This document shows positions 9,085-19,158 of a DNA stretch of 64,000 bases, in pieces. Location of the stretch: positions 62,001 through 126,000 of the forward strand of contig CAINCU010000028.1 in the NCBI GenBank assembly GCA_903847155.1. The letters run 5' to 3'. The stretch is from an uncultured Gallionellaceae bacterium (GTDB taxonomy: Bacteria; Pseudomonadota; Gammaproteobacteria; Burkholderiales; Gallionellaceae). Below the pieces are notes generated by a model that did no database searches, had not been told where the DNA came from, and worked only from the letters and a program-made list of their open reading frames with translations. Position 1 is the first letter of the stretch. Each line of letters begins with the position of its first letter. Both the position numbers and the translations under genes were made by a program.

Positions 9085-11397
9085 ATGACTTCTCGCTGGT
9101 GGTTCTATCCCGCAATGGGTATTTTGACTCTGCCTTTATTTCCCATATTGCTGCTGGTATTTGCAGCTATTCTAACTTATCCAACGCTGCCATCACTTGA
9201 AGCTTTGACCGATTATCGTCCGAAAATGCCATTGCGAATTTTCAGCGCTGAAGGAGTATTGATTGGTGAGTTCGGTGAAGAGCGACGCGAGTTGGTCAAA
9301 ATAGATGATGTTCCAATACTGATGAAAAAAGCTATTTTGGCGGCGGAAGATGACCGTTTCTATGAACATGGCGGGGTGGACTACATCGGCGTATTACGTG
9401 CAGCTTATTTTAATTTTACCTCAGGCGGAGTCAAACAAGGTGCCAGCACGATCACCATGCAGGTAGCGCGTAATTTTTTCTTGTCTAATGAAAAAACATT
9501 AACTCGCAAGTTCAATGAAATGTTGCTTTCCTTCAAAATTGAGCACAACCTTACCAAAGACGAGATTCTTCAGCTTTACATCAACCACATTTATTTAGGT
9601 CAACGTGCATACGGCTTCGGTGCCGCTGCACAAGCTTACTATTCCAAGCCACTTAAACAACTCAGCCTGGCCGAAATGGCCATGCTCGCTGGTTTACCAA
9701 AAGCACCCGGCGCTTACAATCCTGTAGTCAATCCCAAGCGCGCCAAGTTGCGCCAAGAATATGTGCTGCGGCGCATGCATGATTTGGGCTACATCAGCAA
9801 GGAAGAATTTGAATCCGCCCAGAATGACACCATCCAAACCAAGCAAGCTGCATATCACCAGGAATTTTCGGTCAATGCAAACTATATCGCCGAATTAGTT
9901 CGGCAGGAAATGTATGACCAGTATCAGGAAGATGCCTACACACAAGGTTACAGTGTGTACACTACCATTCGCGCTAAAGACCAGGCAGTTGCTTATTCTG
10001 CATTGCGCAAAGGTGTGATGGACTATGATCAGCGCCACGGCTACCGCGGTCCTGAGGGTTATGTGGATTTACAGAAAAACAATACTGATGAGCTGTTGGA
10101 AGACGCGCTACAAGATGTTCCAAACAGCGATGATTTGATTCCCGCTGTTGTACAGTCGGTCAATACCAAAGGTATTAGTGCGTACATCAAAGGCGGACAA
10201 ATCATTGAGATTCGCGGAGATGGTTTGCATTTCGCGCAACAGACGCTTGGGGATAAACTCGCGCTAAACCACCGCATTCGCAAAGGCTCGTTGATTCGCG
10301 TTCACAAGAACGAAAAGGACTATTGGGAAATCACACAACTGCCTCAAGCTGAAGCGGCGTTTGTATCGGCCAATCCGCGCAATGGTGCTATTTATGCTCT
10401 AGTTGGCGGTTTTGATTTCAATAGAAGCCAGTTTAATCATGTAACTCAAGCTTGGAGACAGCCTGGTTCCAGTTTCAAACCGTTTATTTATTCCGCCGCA
10501 CTAGAAAAGGGTTTTACCCCCGCTTCCGTCATCAATGATGCGCCACTTGTTGTTGATCCCATCGACACAGGCGGTGAGCCGTGGGAACCAAAGAATTTTG
10601 AAGGAGAATTCGAGGGGCCCATGCGTATGCGCCAAGGTCTTATCAAATCTAAGAACCTAGTTTCCATACGCATTTTGCAATCCATCGGTACTGACTACGC
10701 GCAAGACTACGTCACTAAATTTGGCTTTGACAAAGACAAGGTTGGACACTATTTGACCATGGCCTTGGGTGCAGTCAATGTCACTCCTTGGCAAATGTTA
10801 GGCGGCTATTCAGTTTTCGCTAATGGCGGTTACCGCGTTACACCCTATTTGATACAACGCGTTGAAGATGGGCAAGGAAATATCATCAGTCAAGCCACTC
10901 CGGTTGAAGCGGGCAAGGGTGCTGAACAAGTGCTTGATGTGCGCAACGCCTTTACAATGGTCAACATGATGCAAGACGTGGTCAAACACGGCACTGCCAT
11001 TCGTGCTATGTCATTAGGCAGGCAAGATCTTGCGGGTAAAACAGGCACCACTAGCGATTCGATGGACGCTTGGTTCTGCGGTTTTCATCCCACGCTCGTC
11101 GCCGTTACCTGGATTGGTTTCGACACTCCGCAAAGCTTGGGAGAGAAAGAAACAGGGGGAGGGGCGGCACTTCCAATCTGGATGAGTTACATGGGCGCAC
11201 TTCTCAAAGATGTGCCTGAGGTTGAGTACTCCATCCCACAACATATCATCACTGCACGCATCAACGACAATGGACTGCGCGACCCCAACGGAAATCGAAC
11301 GGAGTATTTCTATGAAGAAAATTTGCCGCCCGAACAAAAGAGCGCGCCTGTTGATGTTGCCAAGCCGCTGAGCAGCGAAAGCGACCAACTCTTCTAA
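9085..11397 (+). CDS. mrcA: Bifunctional penicillin-binding protein 1A
   Basis: A 770-residue class A PBP that polymerises and cross-links peptidoglycan. It has a short cytoplasmic tail with one transmembrane helix (about 8-35), then a GT51 glycosyltransferase domain with catalytic Glu88 (AAEDDRFYEH) and the QGASTITMQ motif. An OB-like insert (about 320-430) precedes the transpeptidase with Ser462 (SSFK), SKN at 522 and KTGTT at 652. It is divergent from the pil operon, as in many betaproteobacteria and pseudomonads. The stop codon overlaps the next start (TAATG). Confidence 0.97.
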   Translation: MTSRWWFYPAMGILTLPLFPILLLVFAAILTYPTLPSLEALTDYRPKMPLRIFSAEGVLIGEFGEERRELVKIDDVPILMKKAILAAEDDRFYEHGGVDYIGVLRAAYFNFTSGGVKQGASTITMQVARNFFLSNEKTLTRKFNEMLLSFKIEHNLTKDEILQLYINHIYLGQRAYGFGAAAQAYYSKPLKQLSLAEMAMLAGLPKAPGAYNPVVNPKRAKLRQEYVLRRMHDLGYISKEEFESAQNDTIQTKQAAYHQEFSVNANYIAELVRQEMYDQYQEDAYTQGYSVYTTIRAKDQAVAYSALRKGVMDYDQRHGYRGPEGYVDLQKNNTDELLEDALQDVPNSDDLIPAVVQSVNTKGISAYIKGGQIIEIRGDGLHFAQQTLGDKLALNHRIRKGSLIRVHKNEKDYWEITQLPQAEAAFVSANPRNGAIYALVGGFDFNRSQFNHVTQAWRQPGSSFKPFIYSAALEKGFTPASVINDAPLVVDPIDTGGEPWEPKNFEGEFEGPMRMRQGLIKSKNLVSIRILQSIGTDYAQDYVTKFGFDKDKVGHYLTMALGAVNVTPWQMLGGYSVFANGGYRVTPYLIQRVEDGQGNIISQATPVEAGKGAEQVLDVRNAFTMVNMMQDVVKHGTAIRAMSLGRQDLAGKTGTTSDSMDAWFCGFHPTLVAVTWIGFDTPQSLGEKETGGGAALPIWMSYMGALLKDVPEVEYSIPQHIITARINDNGLRDPNGNRTEYFYEENLPPEQKSAPVDVAKPLSSESDQLF

Positions 11398-11990
11398 TGC
11401 GCAAAGTTCCTTTGCAACGCCGTGACCTCATGCGCGAGCAACTCGCACATCAAGCAGCAAAACTCATGGCAGAGGCAGGTATCTCCGACTATGCCTTTGC
11501 CAAGCGTAAAGCAGCTCGACAGCTCGGTGCCTCTGATACTCAACACCTGCCCAGCAATCAGGAAATAGATGAGGCACTGCACAACTACCGCGCGCTGTTC
11601 CAGCCAGATAGCCATCCTGCAATCCTGCATCAACTACGCGAAGAAGCGCTCGCCACCATGCGCCTGCTGCTGCAGTTCCAGCCCTATCTCACCGGATCGG
11701 TGCTCAGCGGCACTGCCGGCGAAGCATCCGACATAAACATCATGCTTTTCAGTGATGATGCCAAAGCCGTTTTGCTATTCCTGCTTAAACACAACATTCA
11801 ATTTGAAGATGGTGAATGGAAAGTGCGTATAAGCGGGCACGAAGAAAGTGTGCCGAGTTATTCCCTACTTGGAGAATCAGGGACGCAGACACACATCATT
11901 GTTTTGCCCGAAAACGCTCGCCACAGCGGCAGCCGACACCCGGAGACACACGCGGATATTTCAGCTGTAGAAATGTTACTTGCAAGTTAA
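11397..11990 (+). CDS. Nucleotidyltransferase-like conserved protein
   Basis: 197 residues, translationally coupled to PBP1a (TAATG). The N-terminal half is helical and basic with the pattern DYAFAKRKAARQLG, seen in a beta/gammaproteobacterial family that I recognise only by pattern. The middle has a nucleotidyltransferase-like signature: Gly-Ser (TGSVLSG), then D-I-N in the position of the usual D-x-D/E. The second carboxylate is therefore Asn, so catalysis is doubtful. Function unknown. Some relatives carry unrelated ligase names that the sequence does not support. Confidence 0.75.
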   Translation: MRKVPLQRRDLMREQLAHQAAKLMAEAGISDYAFAKRKAARQLGASDTQHLPSNQEIDEALHNYRALFQPDSHPAILHQLREEALATMRLLLQFQPYLTGSVLSGTAGEASDINIMLFSDDAKAVLLFLLKHNIQFEDGEWKVRISGHEESVPSYSLLGESGTQTHIIVLPENARHSGSRHPETHADISAVEMLLAS

Positions 11991-12032
11991 AGCCACAGAA
12001 ATAAATCGCGGCCCAACGCGGTGGTACACCAC

Positions 12033-13206
<1,174 letters not shown>

Positions 13207-13211
13207 GCCTG

Positions 13212-13805
13212 TCAGTTCTTTAGCCAACCCGCAATAACCGCTTCTGCTTCGTCTGCTCCCAGCTTCTTCAAACTGGAAAATAGTTGCGCCGTACATTGCG
13301 GAAAATGCTCTTGCAAGAACTCCTTCACTTCGCGCAAGGTCTTTGTGGACTCCTGACGACTTAGCTTGTCCGATTTAGTGAGCAGGATATGGATGGGTTT
13401 GCCGGTGGGTGCGAACCAACCCAACATACCTTGGTCGCGTTCGGTAAGCGGATGACGCGCATCCATGATGACCACCAGACCGCACAACTCCTCGCGCGTT
13501 TGCAGGTACTCGCTCAACAAATGTTCCCAGTGCGCCTGCACGTCCGGCGGCACTTTGGCATAACCATAGCCCGGCAAATCCACCAGATAGCTATTCTCGC
13601 CCAGCGAAAAATAATTCAGATGCTGCGTACGCCCCGGTGTTTTGCTGGTGAAGGCCAACCGCGTATGGTTAGCCAACGTATTGATGGCGCTCGACTTCCC
13701 CGCGTTGGAACGCCCGACGAACGCCACTTCCTTGCCTCCATGCAGCGGCAGGTCTTTCATGTGATTGACCGTGGTGTAGAACGCCGCTTGCGAAAACAGT
13801 CCCAT
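13212..13805 (-). CDS. engB: Ribosome-biogenesis GTPase EngB (YihA/YsxC)
   Basis: 197-residue Era-like GTPase of the YihA/EngB family, needed for 50S subunit assembly. All G motifs are visible: G1 GRSNAGKSS near residue 32, switch [11 protein letters not shown]3 DLPGYGYA, G4 TKSD and G5 FSS. Its ATG overlaps the hemL stop by one base (TAATG), so it is the last gene of the coupled run thiD-thiE-hemL-engB. No minus-strand terminator follows it. Confidence 0.96.
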   Translation of the reverse strand: MGLFSQAAFYTTVNHMKDLPLHGGKEVAFVGRSNAGKSSAINTLANHTRLAFTSKTPGRTQHLNYFSLGENSYLVDLPGYGYAKVPPDVQAHWEHLLSEYLQTREELCGLVVIMDARHPLTERDQGMLGWFAPTGKPIHILLTKSDKLSRQESTKTLREVKEFLQEHFPQCTAQLFSSLKKLGADEAEAVIAGWLKN

Positions 13806-15088
13806 TATTTCCAGGCCGCGAAAATCTTGTCCGCCGCCGCGACCGTCGCCGCGATGTCGGCCTCGGTATGCGCAGCAGAAACGAAGCCTGCCTCGAATGC
13901 CGATGGCGCGAGATACACACCCGCATCCAGCATGGCATGGAAGAAACGGTTAAACGCTTCCTTGTCGCATGCCATCACCTCGGCGTAACTGGTCGGCACG
14001 GACTTGCTGAAATACAAGCCGAACATGCCGCCGACGGACTGTGCGCAGAACGCAATGCCGTGTTTCTTGGCTGCAGCGCTCAATCCATCTGTGAGCTGCT
14101 TCGCCAGTTGCGACAGGCGTTCGTAGAAGCCGGGGACTTGCACCAGCTTCAGTGTAGTCAAACCTGCTGCCACGGCCACTGGGTTGCCGGACAGAGTGCC
14201 CGCCTGATACACCGCGCCTAATGGCGCCAGGCATTGCATGATGTCGCGCCGTCCGCCGAATGCCGCTGCGGGCAAGCCACCACCCATCACTTTACCCAGC
14301 GTAACGAGATCAGGTTTGATGCCGTAATATCCCTGTGCACCTTGCAGGCTGACGCGGAAGCCGGTCATCACTTCGTCGAGAATCAACACCGCGCCGTGCT
14401 TGGTGCACAGATTGCGCAGTGCATCGAGGAACTCGCGCTTGGGCGTAATCAGATTCATGTTGCCTGCCACCGGCTCGACGATCACCGCCGCGATTTCCTT
14501 GCCCATTTCGGCAAAGGCTTTCTCCAATCCGGCCGCATCGTTGTAGTCCAACACCGTGGTCAGCGCGGCGATCTCAGCGGGCACACCGGAAGAACTGGGC
14601 TGGCCGAAAGTCAGCGCGCCGGAACCGGCTTTGACCAACAAACCATCCGAGTGGCCGTGATAGCAACCTTCAAATTTGATGATGCGTGAACGTCCAGTGA
14701 AACCGCGTGCCAAGCGGATCGCGGTCATGGTCGCTTCGGTGCCGGAGCTGACCAAACGCACCATCTCCAGGCTCGGCAAAATCTTGCACAACATTTCAGC
14801 CATCTCCAGTTCGCTGGCTGTCGGCGCGCCGAAACCCAAGCCTTGTGCGGCGGCGTCTTGTACCGCCTTCACCACTTGCGGATGGCAATGACCGACGATC
14901 ATCGGCCCCCACGAGCCAACGTAATCGGTATATTTTTTTCCATCTGCATCCCACACGTAGGCGCCCTGCCCACGCTGGAAAAACAGCGGTGTACCGCCGA
15001 CCGAGCGGAATGCACGTACCGGCGAATTCACACCGCCGGGAATAATTTGCTGAGATTGTTCGAAAAGGGATTGATTCTGAGAAGTCAT
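13805..15088 (-). CDS. hemL: Glutamate-1-semialdehyde 2,1-aminomutase
   Basis: 427-residue PLP enzyme of aminotransferase class III that makes 5-aminolevulinate by the C5 pathway. Seen are the N-terminal [11 protein letters not shown], the cofactor segment [17 protein letters not shown] and the PLP lysine in [16 protein letters not shown]. It starts three bases after the thiE stop and its own stop overlaps engB. Confidence 0.97.
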   Translation of the reverse strand: MTSQNQSLFEQSQQIIPGGVNSPVRAFRSVGGTPLFFQRGQGAYVWDADGKKYTDYVGSWGPMIVGHCHPQVVKAVQDAAAQGLGFGAPTASELEMAEMLCKILPSLEMVRLVSSGTEATMTAIRLARGFTGRSRIIKFEGCYHGHSDGLLVKAGSGALTFGQPSSSGVPAEIAALTTVLDYNDAAGLEKAFAEMGKEIAAVIVEPVAGNMNLITPKREFLDALRNLCTKHGAVLILDEVMTGFRVSLQGAQGYYGIKPDLVTLGKVMGGGLPAAAFGGRRDIMQCLAPLGAVYQAGTLSGNPVAVAAGLTTLKLVQVPGFYERLSQLAKQLTDGLSAAAKKHGIAFCAQSVGGMFGLYFSKSVPTSYAEVMACDKEAFNRFFHAMLDAGVYLAPSAFEAGFVSAAHTEADIAATVAAADKIFAAWK

Positions 15089-15091
15089 GAC

Positions 15092-15724
15092 TTATGTCCT
15101 GCTGAATAAAGTTGAAAATTCTTGTGCGCTGGCTTTTATGTCCGATGCATTCCACAGCGCCGAAATGACGGCTAGTGCATCTGCACCCGCTTCTATCAAA
15201 TCCGCACCGTTCAGTTGTGTGATACCGCCGATCGCCACGATTGGCACATGCAATTCACGCCTAGCTGTCTGCAGTAAAGCCACATCTGCTTGCACTGCAT
15301 CCGGTTTGACGCTGGAAGAAAAGAACGCGCCAAATGCCACGTAATTAGCACCTTGCCGCACTGCTTCCATCGCCAGCGGCGCGCGATTATAGCAAGACAC
15401 GCCGATGATCTTTTGCTCGCCTAACAGCGCACGCGCTGCGGCCACACTGCCATCTTCACCGCCCAGATGTACGCCGTCTGCACCCACATTCGCAGCCAAT
15501 AGCGCGTCATCATTGACGATTAAGGTGGCATTGAACTCGCGCGTCAGTTCACGCAAAGCCTGCGCCTGTTGCAACTTCAGTGGCGCAACGGCAGCTTTGT
15601 TACGGTATTGCAGCACGTGCGCGCCGCCTTGCAAGGCGCGCCGGACTTTGCGCAGCAACTCAGCCGTGTTCAATTCATCCGGCGTGATGGCATACAACCC
15701 CTTAATGCCGCGTTTCACTTCCAT
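15092..15724 (-). CDS. thiE: Thiamine-phosphate synthase
   Basis: About 210 residues, TIM-barrel enzyme joining HMP-PP and the thiazole phosphate. Motifs: GLYAITPDE at the N-terminus, QYRNK, LIVNDD and VGADGVHLGGEDG, then GVSCYN, the YVAFGAFF segment and VAIGGI near the C-terminus. Starts at 15742 (GTG), 15739, 15736 and 15724 are all possible; 15724 places the conserved core a few residues after the start. It overlaps the thiD end by 23 bp or more, indicating coupling. Confidence 0.92.
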   Translation of the reverse strand: MEVKRGIKGLYAITPDELNTAELLRKVRRALQGGAHVLQYRNKAAVAPLKLQQAQALRELTREFNATLIVNDDALLAANVGADGVHLGGEDGSVAAARALLGEQKIIGVSCYNRAPLAMEAVRQGANYVAFGAFFSSSVKPDAVQADVALLQTARRELHVPIVAIGGITQLNGADLIEAGADALAVISALWNASDIKASAQEFSTLFSRT

Positions 15725-16541
15725 CTTCTGCTTCATCATCACGCGCCCAGAACATTCTGTCCGGGATGTGTTGTCCCATGCCTGGACGGAAACCGTATTT
15801 CAGCGCTTCCCAAGTGTATTCCTGCGCTTCATGCACGGCCTCTTCCATCGTCAGCCCGTTCGCCAGCAACGCGGCAATAGCCGCAGCCAGTGTGCAACCC
15901 GACCCGTGGTAAATGCCGGGCAGACGCGGCCAAGTATCGCTGCGCACCAAGCCGCGCTCTCCATACAGGTTATTTATGACCTTGGGCGTATTCTCGTGCG
16001 TGCCGGTAATCAGCACATATTCGCTACCCAGTTTCAGGATGCGCTTGGCGCATTCGGACAGGCTGGGATCATCCGCGTCGTTTTCCTCATCCACGATCAG
16101 ACGGCGCGCCTCCATGCTGTTCGGCGTGAGGATGGTAGTCTGCGGCAACAACAATTCGCGCATCGCATCCAGCATATCCTCGTTCGCCAGCTCGTCGCCG
16201 CGACCGGAAGCCAGCACCGGATCGAACACCAGCGGAATATCTGGGTAATCGGAAATCACTTCGGCAATGGCAGCAATGTTTTCCACGCTGCCCAGCAAAC
16301 CGATCTTGAACGCGGCGACCGGCATATCTTCCAGCACCGCACGCGCCTGATCCGCCACCCAATCGGCATCCACCGCCTGCACATCATCCACACCGCTGGT
16401 GTCCTGCACCGTAATGGCGGTAACCACGCACAGCGGATGACAACCCATGCTGGCAATGGTCAGAATGTCGGCCTGCATACCCGCGCCGCTACTGGGATCG
16501 GTGGCGGCAAAGGTTAAAACGAAAGGTGGAATATCAGACAT
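15702..16541 (-). CDS. thiD: Hydroxymethylpyrimidine/phosphomethylpyrimidine kinase
   Basis: 279-residue ribokinase-fold enzyme phosphorylating HMP and HMP-P for thiamine synthesis. FAATDPSSGAGMQADI at the N-terminus, VFDPVLASGRGD, and the anion-hole/catalytic segment GSGCTLAAAIAA are present. It is first in the minus-strand run thiD-thiE-hemL-engB. No TPP riboswitch (THI-box) pattern was seen in the leader upstream of 16541. Confidence 0.95.
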   Translation of the reverse strand: MSDIPPFVLTFAATDPSSGAGMQADILTIASMGCHPLCVVTAITVQDTSGVDDVQAVDADWVADQARAVLEDMPVAAFKIGLLGSVENIAAIAEVISDYPDIPLVFDPVLASGRGDELANEDMLDAMRELLLPQTTILTPNSMEARRLIVDEENDADDPSLSECAKRILKLGSEYVLITGTHENTPKVINNLYGERGLVRSDTWPRLPGIYHGSGCTLAAAIAALLANGLTMEEAVHEAQEYTWEALKYGFRPGMGQHIPDRMFWARDDEAEDGSETRH

Positions 16542-16699
16542 GATGGAACCCCGACTGGCGTTAATCTAATGAGGCGTGATTCTAACTTAAACCCGTGCCG
16601 GAAGTGTTGCGCACAAGAGTGCGGTGCGCAAGCGAACCCGATTACGCTAAAGGAGAATATGAACGGGAATTTGTTACGCGTTCAAAACACAACCTAATG

Positions 16700-16778
16700 G
16701 AGATGCCCGTCAATAGGCAATCTCCATCAAGCGCATGTTGCAGATCGCCTATTGACGGGCGTTTGCGAGAGGTTCGAT
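16700..16778 (-). repeat. Palindromic dispersed repeat, copy 1
   Basis: Exact 14-bp inverted arms GCCCGTCAATAGGC (16705-16718) and its complement (16747-16760), with partly complementary flanks, so a long hairpin can form. It shares the core and flanks such as GGTTCG/GGTTG with seven other copies in the window. It lies upstream of thiD, in a region without large genes. Confidence 0.85.
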
Positions 16779-16902
16779 TTTGAAATCCGCTGCGCAGGCG
16801 CAAAGCCGTCACGCAGCAGCAAAGTATATAGGCCGCTTGGCATATTGACGGCAGCAGGGATGGCGGATAGGGTGCGCAGCAGCAAATTGCGAAAGGGACG
16901 GC

Positions 16903-17010
16903 ATGAGAACAGGACTTGGCAACTTGGCGATTTTGCTAGGCGCAATAGGGATTCCGTTTGGCGCTGCGGCTGCGCCGGAAAACAATCCGAGCCTGACCCC
17001 TTTTTTTTGA
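16903..17010 (+). CDS. Tiny secreted-peptide ORF or truncated gene start (35 aa)
   Basis: An ATG at 16903 with a good AAGGG ribosome site five bases upstream begins a 35-residue frame. Residues 1-24 look like a signal peptide (Arg at position 2, hydrophobic LAILLGAIGIPFG, cleavage motif AAAA before PE). The last codons, CTGACCCC and a T run, match the GGGGTCAGGCTCG-type repeat, which suggests that repeat DNA cut off a longer exported protein. Whether it is translated is unknown. Upstream, a 12-codon frame (16659-16697) also has a strong AGGAG site. Confidence 0.3.
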   Translation: MRTGLGNLAILLGAIGIPFGAAAAPENNPSLTPFF

Positions 17011-17051
17011 ACCTTTTGCCAGTAACTGCAAAAAAATAACGTGGGTAGAGC

Positions 17052-17210
17052 ATGAAAAAAATTTATATTTATTCAATAGGGGGCATATTACTTGGACTTG
17101 TTTATGCGCCTGTTAAATCTGCCTTAGACGGAGGGTGGTGGTTTGTGGGTGTGGCGATAATTTATATTCTAATTTTTCGATTTGTCTCTGAACGATTTGG
17201 TAAACCATAG
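17052..17210 (+). CDS. Small hydrophobic membrane protein (52 aa)
   Basis: A 52-residue frame begins MKKIYIYSIGGILLGLVYAP and ends SERFGKP. It has two hydrophobic segments (about 4-20 and 29-46) joined by a loop with DGGWW, consistent with a two-helix inner-membrane hairpin with basic ends. The base composition is clearly more AT-rich than its neighbours. The ribosome site is weak. It lies alone in repeat-rich DNA between thiD and ksgA. No family recognised. Confidence 0.5.
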   Translation: MKKIYIYSIGGILLGLVYAPVKSALDGGWWFVGVAIIYILIFRFVSERFGKP

Positions 17211-17267
17211 CCCGGTAGGGCAATAACCTACGGGCATCGCGCCGCATGTGTGATGCCTAAACATTTG

Positions 17268-17292
17268 GTGCAATGCGCTACGCTTATTGCAC
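17268..17292. repeat. GTGCAAT inverted repeat
   Basis: GTGCAAT (17268-17274) and ATTGCAC (17286-17292) flank GCGCTACGCTT. This resembles a widespread proteobacterial intergenic element, and related pieces occur near 57085 and 57715. Confidence 0.5.
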
Positions 17293-17316
17293 GAATTCAA
17301 AATCTCATCGCTTGAA

Positions 17317-17377
17317 CATGCCCGTCAATAGGCGATCTGCACGCAGTGCCTGATGCAGATGGCCGTGTTTACTGGCC
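17317..17377 (+). repeat. Palindromic dispersed repeat, copy 2, overlapping the ksgA stop
   Basis: The core GCCCGTCAATAGGC (17320-17333) is followed by GATCTGCA and, after a 12-base loop, TGCAGAT, then GGCCGTGTTTACTGGCC. The TTTA of the repeat's conserved distal end supplies the ksgA stop codon (17369-17371 on the minus strand). Confidence 0.8.
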
Positions 17378-18163
17378 TGCGGGCAAGGCGGGTTTGTCCT
17401 GAAGGTAGTTGGCGATGCACGCGAATTCGGCCACGCCCAGATTCTCGGCGCGCAATTGGGCATTGATGCCAAGCTGCTCGAATTCGCTTTCATTCAGATA
17501 GGGTTTGAGCGTGTTGCGCAAGGTCTTGCGCCGCTGACCGAATGCCGCTGACACGATTTTGGCAAACAGCGTTTCGTTCTTCACCACGATCTTCTCGGCA
17601 GGCAGCGGGATCATGCGCACGATGGCGGAATCAACTTTGGGTGCGGGGCGGAATGATTGCGGCGGCACATCGAGCAACTTTTCCATGTAGAAACGGTATT
17701 GCAGCATCACCGACAAACGACCGTATTCCGGGGTGGAGGGCGCGGCCACCATACGTTCCACCACTTCGTTTTGCAGCATGAAATGCATGTCGGTGATGTG
17801 CGTCGCGTAAGCGGCGAAATGAAACAGCAGCGGCGAGGAAATGTTGTAGGGCAGGTTGCCGACGATGCGCAGCGGTGTGGGAAGTTCGGCCAGATCGAAC
17901 TTCAGTGCGTCACCTTCATGAATGACGATCTTGTCCTGCGGATAGTCGGTCTTCAGCCGCGCGATGATGTCGCGGTCGATCTCCACCACATGCAGCTTGT
18001 TTAACAGCTTCAACAGCGGGCGTGTCAGCGCGCCCAGGCCGGGGCCGATCTCCACCATGGTGTCGTTGGCCTCGGGGCGAATGGCACGCACGATGTCGGC
18101 GATGATCTGTTCATCGACCAGAAAATTCTGGCCGAACATTTTTTTGGCTTTATGCCCGCTCAT
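17369..18163 (-). CDS. ksgA: 16S rRNA dimethyladenosine transferase KsgA
   Basis: 264 residues, SAM-dependent dimethylation of A1518/A1519 near the 3' end of 16S rRNA. Motifs: [10 protein letters not shown] at the N-terminus, [11 protein letters not shown] (SAM motif I), VEIDRD, catalytic [12 protein letters not shown] and the [13 protein letters not shown] region. The ATG overlaps the pdxA stop (ATGA), giving the classic lptD-surA-pdxA-ksgA order. The final residues overlap a dispersed repeat. Confidence 0.97.
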   Translation of the reverse strand: MSGHKAKKMFGQNFLVDEQIIADIVRAIRPEANDTMVEIGPGLGALTRPLLKLLNKLHVVEIDRDIIARLKTDYPQDKIVIHEGDALKFDLAELPTPLRIVGNLPYNISSPLLFHFAAYATHITDMHFMLQNEVVERMVAAPSTPEYGRLSVMLQYRFYMEKLLDVPPQSFRPAPKVDSAIVRMIPLPAEKIVVKNETLFAKIVSAAFGQRRKTLRNTLKPYLNESEFEQLGINAQLRAENLGVAEFACIANYLQDKPALPAGQ

Positions 18164-19158
18164 GCGGAAGCCCGGTCAAACAGTTTTTCGTGTTGCGCCA
18201 TTGCCATCGCCGCCTTGATCGCTTCCAGCAAGCTGCCGACATTGGCCTTGCCTGTACCCGCTAGTTCCAGCGCGGTGCCGTGATCGACCGAGGTGCGGAT
18301 GATGGGCATGCCCAGCGTGATGTTTACGCCTTCGCCGAAGCTGGCGTGTTTCAGCACGGGCAAGCCTTGGTCATGGTACATGGTGAGCACCGCATCGCAT
18401 TCGCGCAGCCTATGCGCGGCGAATAAAGTATCAGCCGGAATCGGCGCGCTCACCTGCATGCCTTCGGCGCGCAGCTTGTCCAGCACCGGGATCATCACGT
18501 CGATCTCTTCGCGTCCCAGATGGCCGCCTTCGCCTGCGTGCGGGTTGAGCCCGGCAACCAGAATGCGCGGCTGCGCGATGCCGAAGCGGCGTTGCAAATC
18601 TCGCTGCATGATGCGCAGCACGCTTTCCAGCAACGGCGCGGTAATGGCATCCGCCACTTCGCGCAACGCCAGATGCGTGGTCGCCAGTGCCACGCGCATG
18701 CCTCCGCCAACCAGCATCATCACCACCTGCGGCGTGTGCGTCTGCTCGGCCAGAAATTCGGTGTGTCCGGTGAAGGGAATGCCCGCATCGTTGATGATGC
18801 CCTTATGCACGGGCGCGGTGACCATGCCGGCGAACTCGCCCGACTGGCAACCTTGCGCGGCGCGGGTAAGCAGTTGCAACACATATTGACTGTTCGTGGG
18901 ATTCAGCTGACCGGCCTGGACGGCAGCTAGTACTGGAATATGCATCACTTGCAGATGCCCTATTGACGGGGCTTTACAGCCGATGGTGTAGTCGTGCAAT
19001 TGCACATGCAGGCCGAGTTGCGCGGCACGTTGCTGCAACAGCAACTTGTCGGCCAGCACCACCAGCGGTTGCTCAAACTCGTATTGCGCAAGTTGCAGGC
19101 AGAGGTCTGGGCCAATCCCTGACGGCTCGCCGGAGGTGATGACCAGCGGACGTGACAT
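18160..19158 (-). CDS. pdxA: 4-hydroxythreonine-4-phosphate dehydrogenase
   Basis: 332 residues, NAD-dependent enzyme of pyridoxal phosphate synthesis. [38 protein letters not shown] and [10 protein letters not shown] (metal-binding His and substrate loop) are present. ATG 19158 overlaps the surA stop by one base; GTG 19161 is the alternative. Residues 63-70 (APSIGHLQ) are encoded by a stretch almost identical to the palindromic dispersed repeat. Confidence 0.96.
   Translation of the reverse strand: MSRPLVITSGEPSGIGPDLCLQLAQYEFEQPLVVLADKLLLQQRAAQLGLHVQLHDYTIGCKAPSIGHLQVMHIPVLAAVQAGQLNPTNSQYVLQLLTRAAQGCQSGEFAGMVTAPVHKGIINDAGIPFTGHTEFLAEQTHTPQVVMMLVGGGMRVALATTHLALREVADAITAPLLESVLRIMQRDLQRRFGIAQPRILVAGLNPHAGEGGHLGREEIDVMIPVLDKLRAEGMQVSAPIPADTLFAAHRLRECDAVLTMYHDQGLPVLKHASFGEGVNITLGMPIIRTSVDHGTALELAGTGKANVGSLLEAIKAAMAMAQHEKLFDRASA
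18941..18979 (-). repeat. Palindromic dispersed repeat, copy 3 (partial, inside pdxA)
   Basis: Read on the minus strand, GCCCCGTCAATAGGGCATCTGCAA differs from the family core plus GATCTGCAA only by one inserted C and a G/C swap. It is in frame and encodes APSIGHLQ in a variable surface region of PdxA. The distal half of the element is absent. Confidence 0.6.

Noticed and set aside
16542-16700. TPP riboswitch upstream of thiD
   Set aside because: The leader does not contain the CTGAGA / ACC..TGA-type THI-box pairs on the minus strand.
16770-16800. tRNA-like GGTTCGATTTT string
   Set aside because: No acceptor, D or anticodon stems can be folded around it; it is the tail of a dispersed repeat.
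16700-17377. CRISPR array suggested by repeated GCCCGTCAATAGGC motifs
   Set aside because: Copies are not regularly spaced, occur in both orientations genome-wide in the window, and no cas genes are present.
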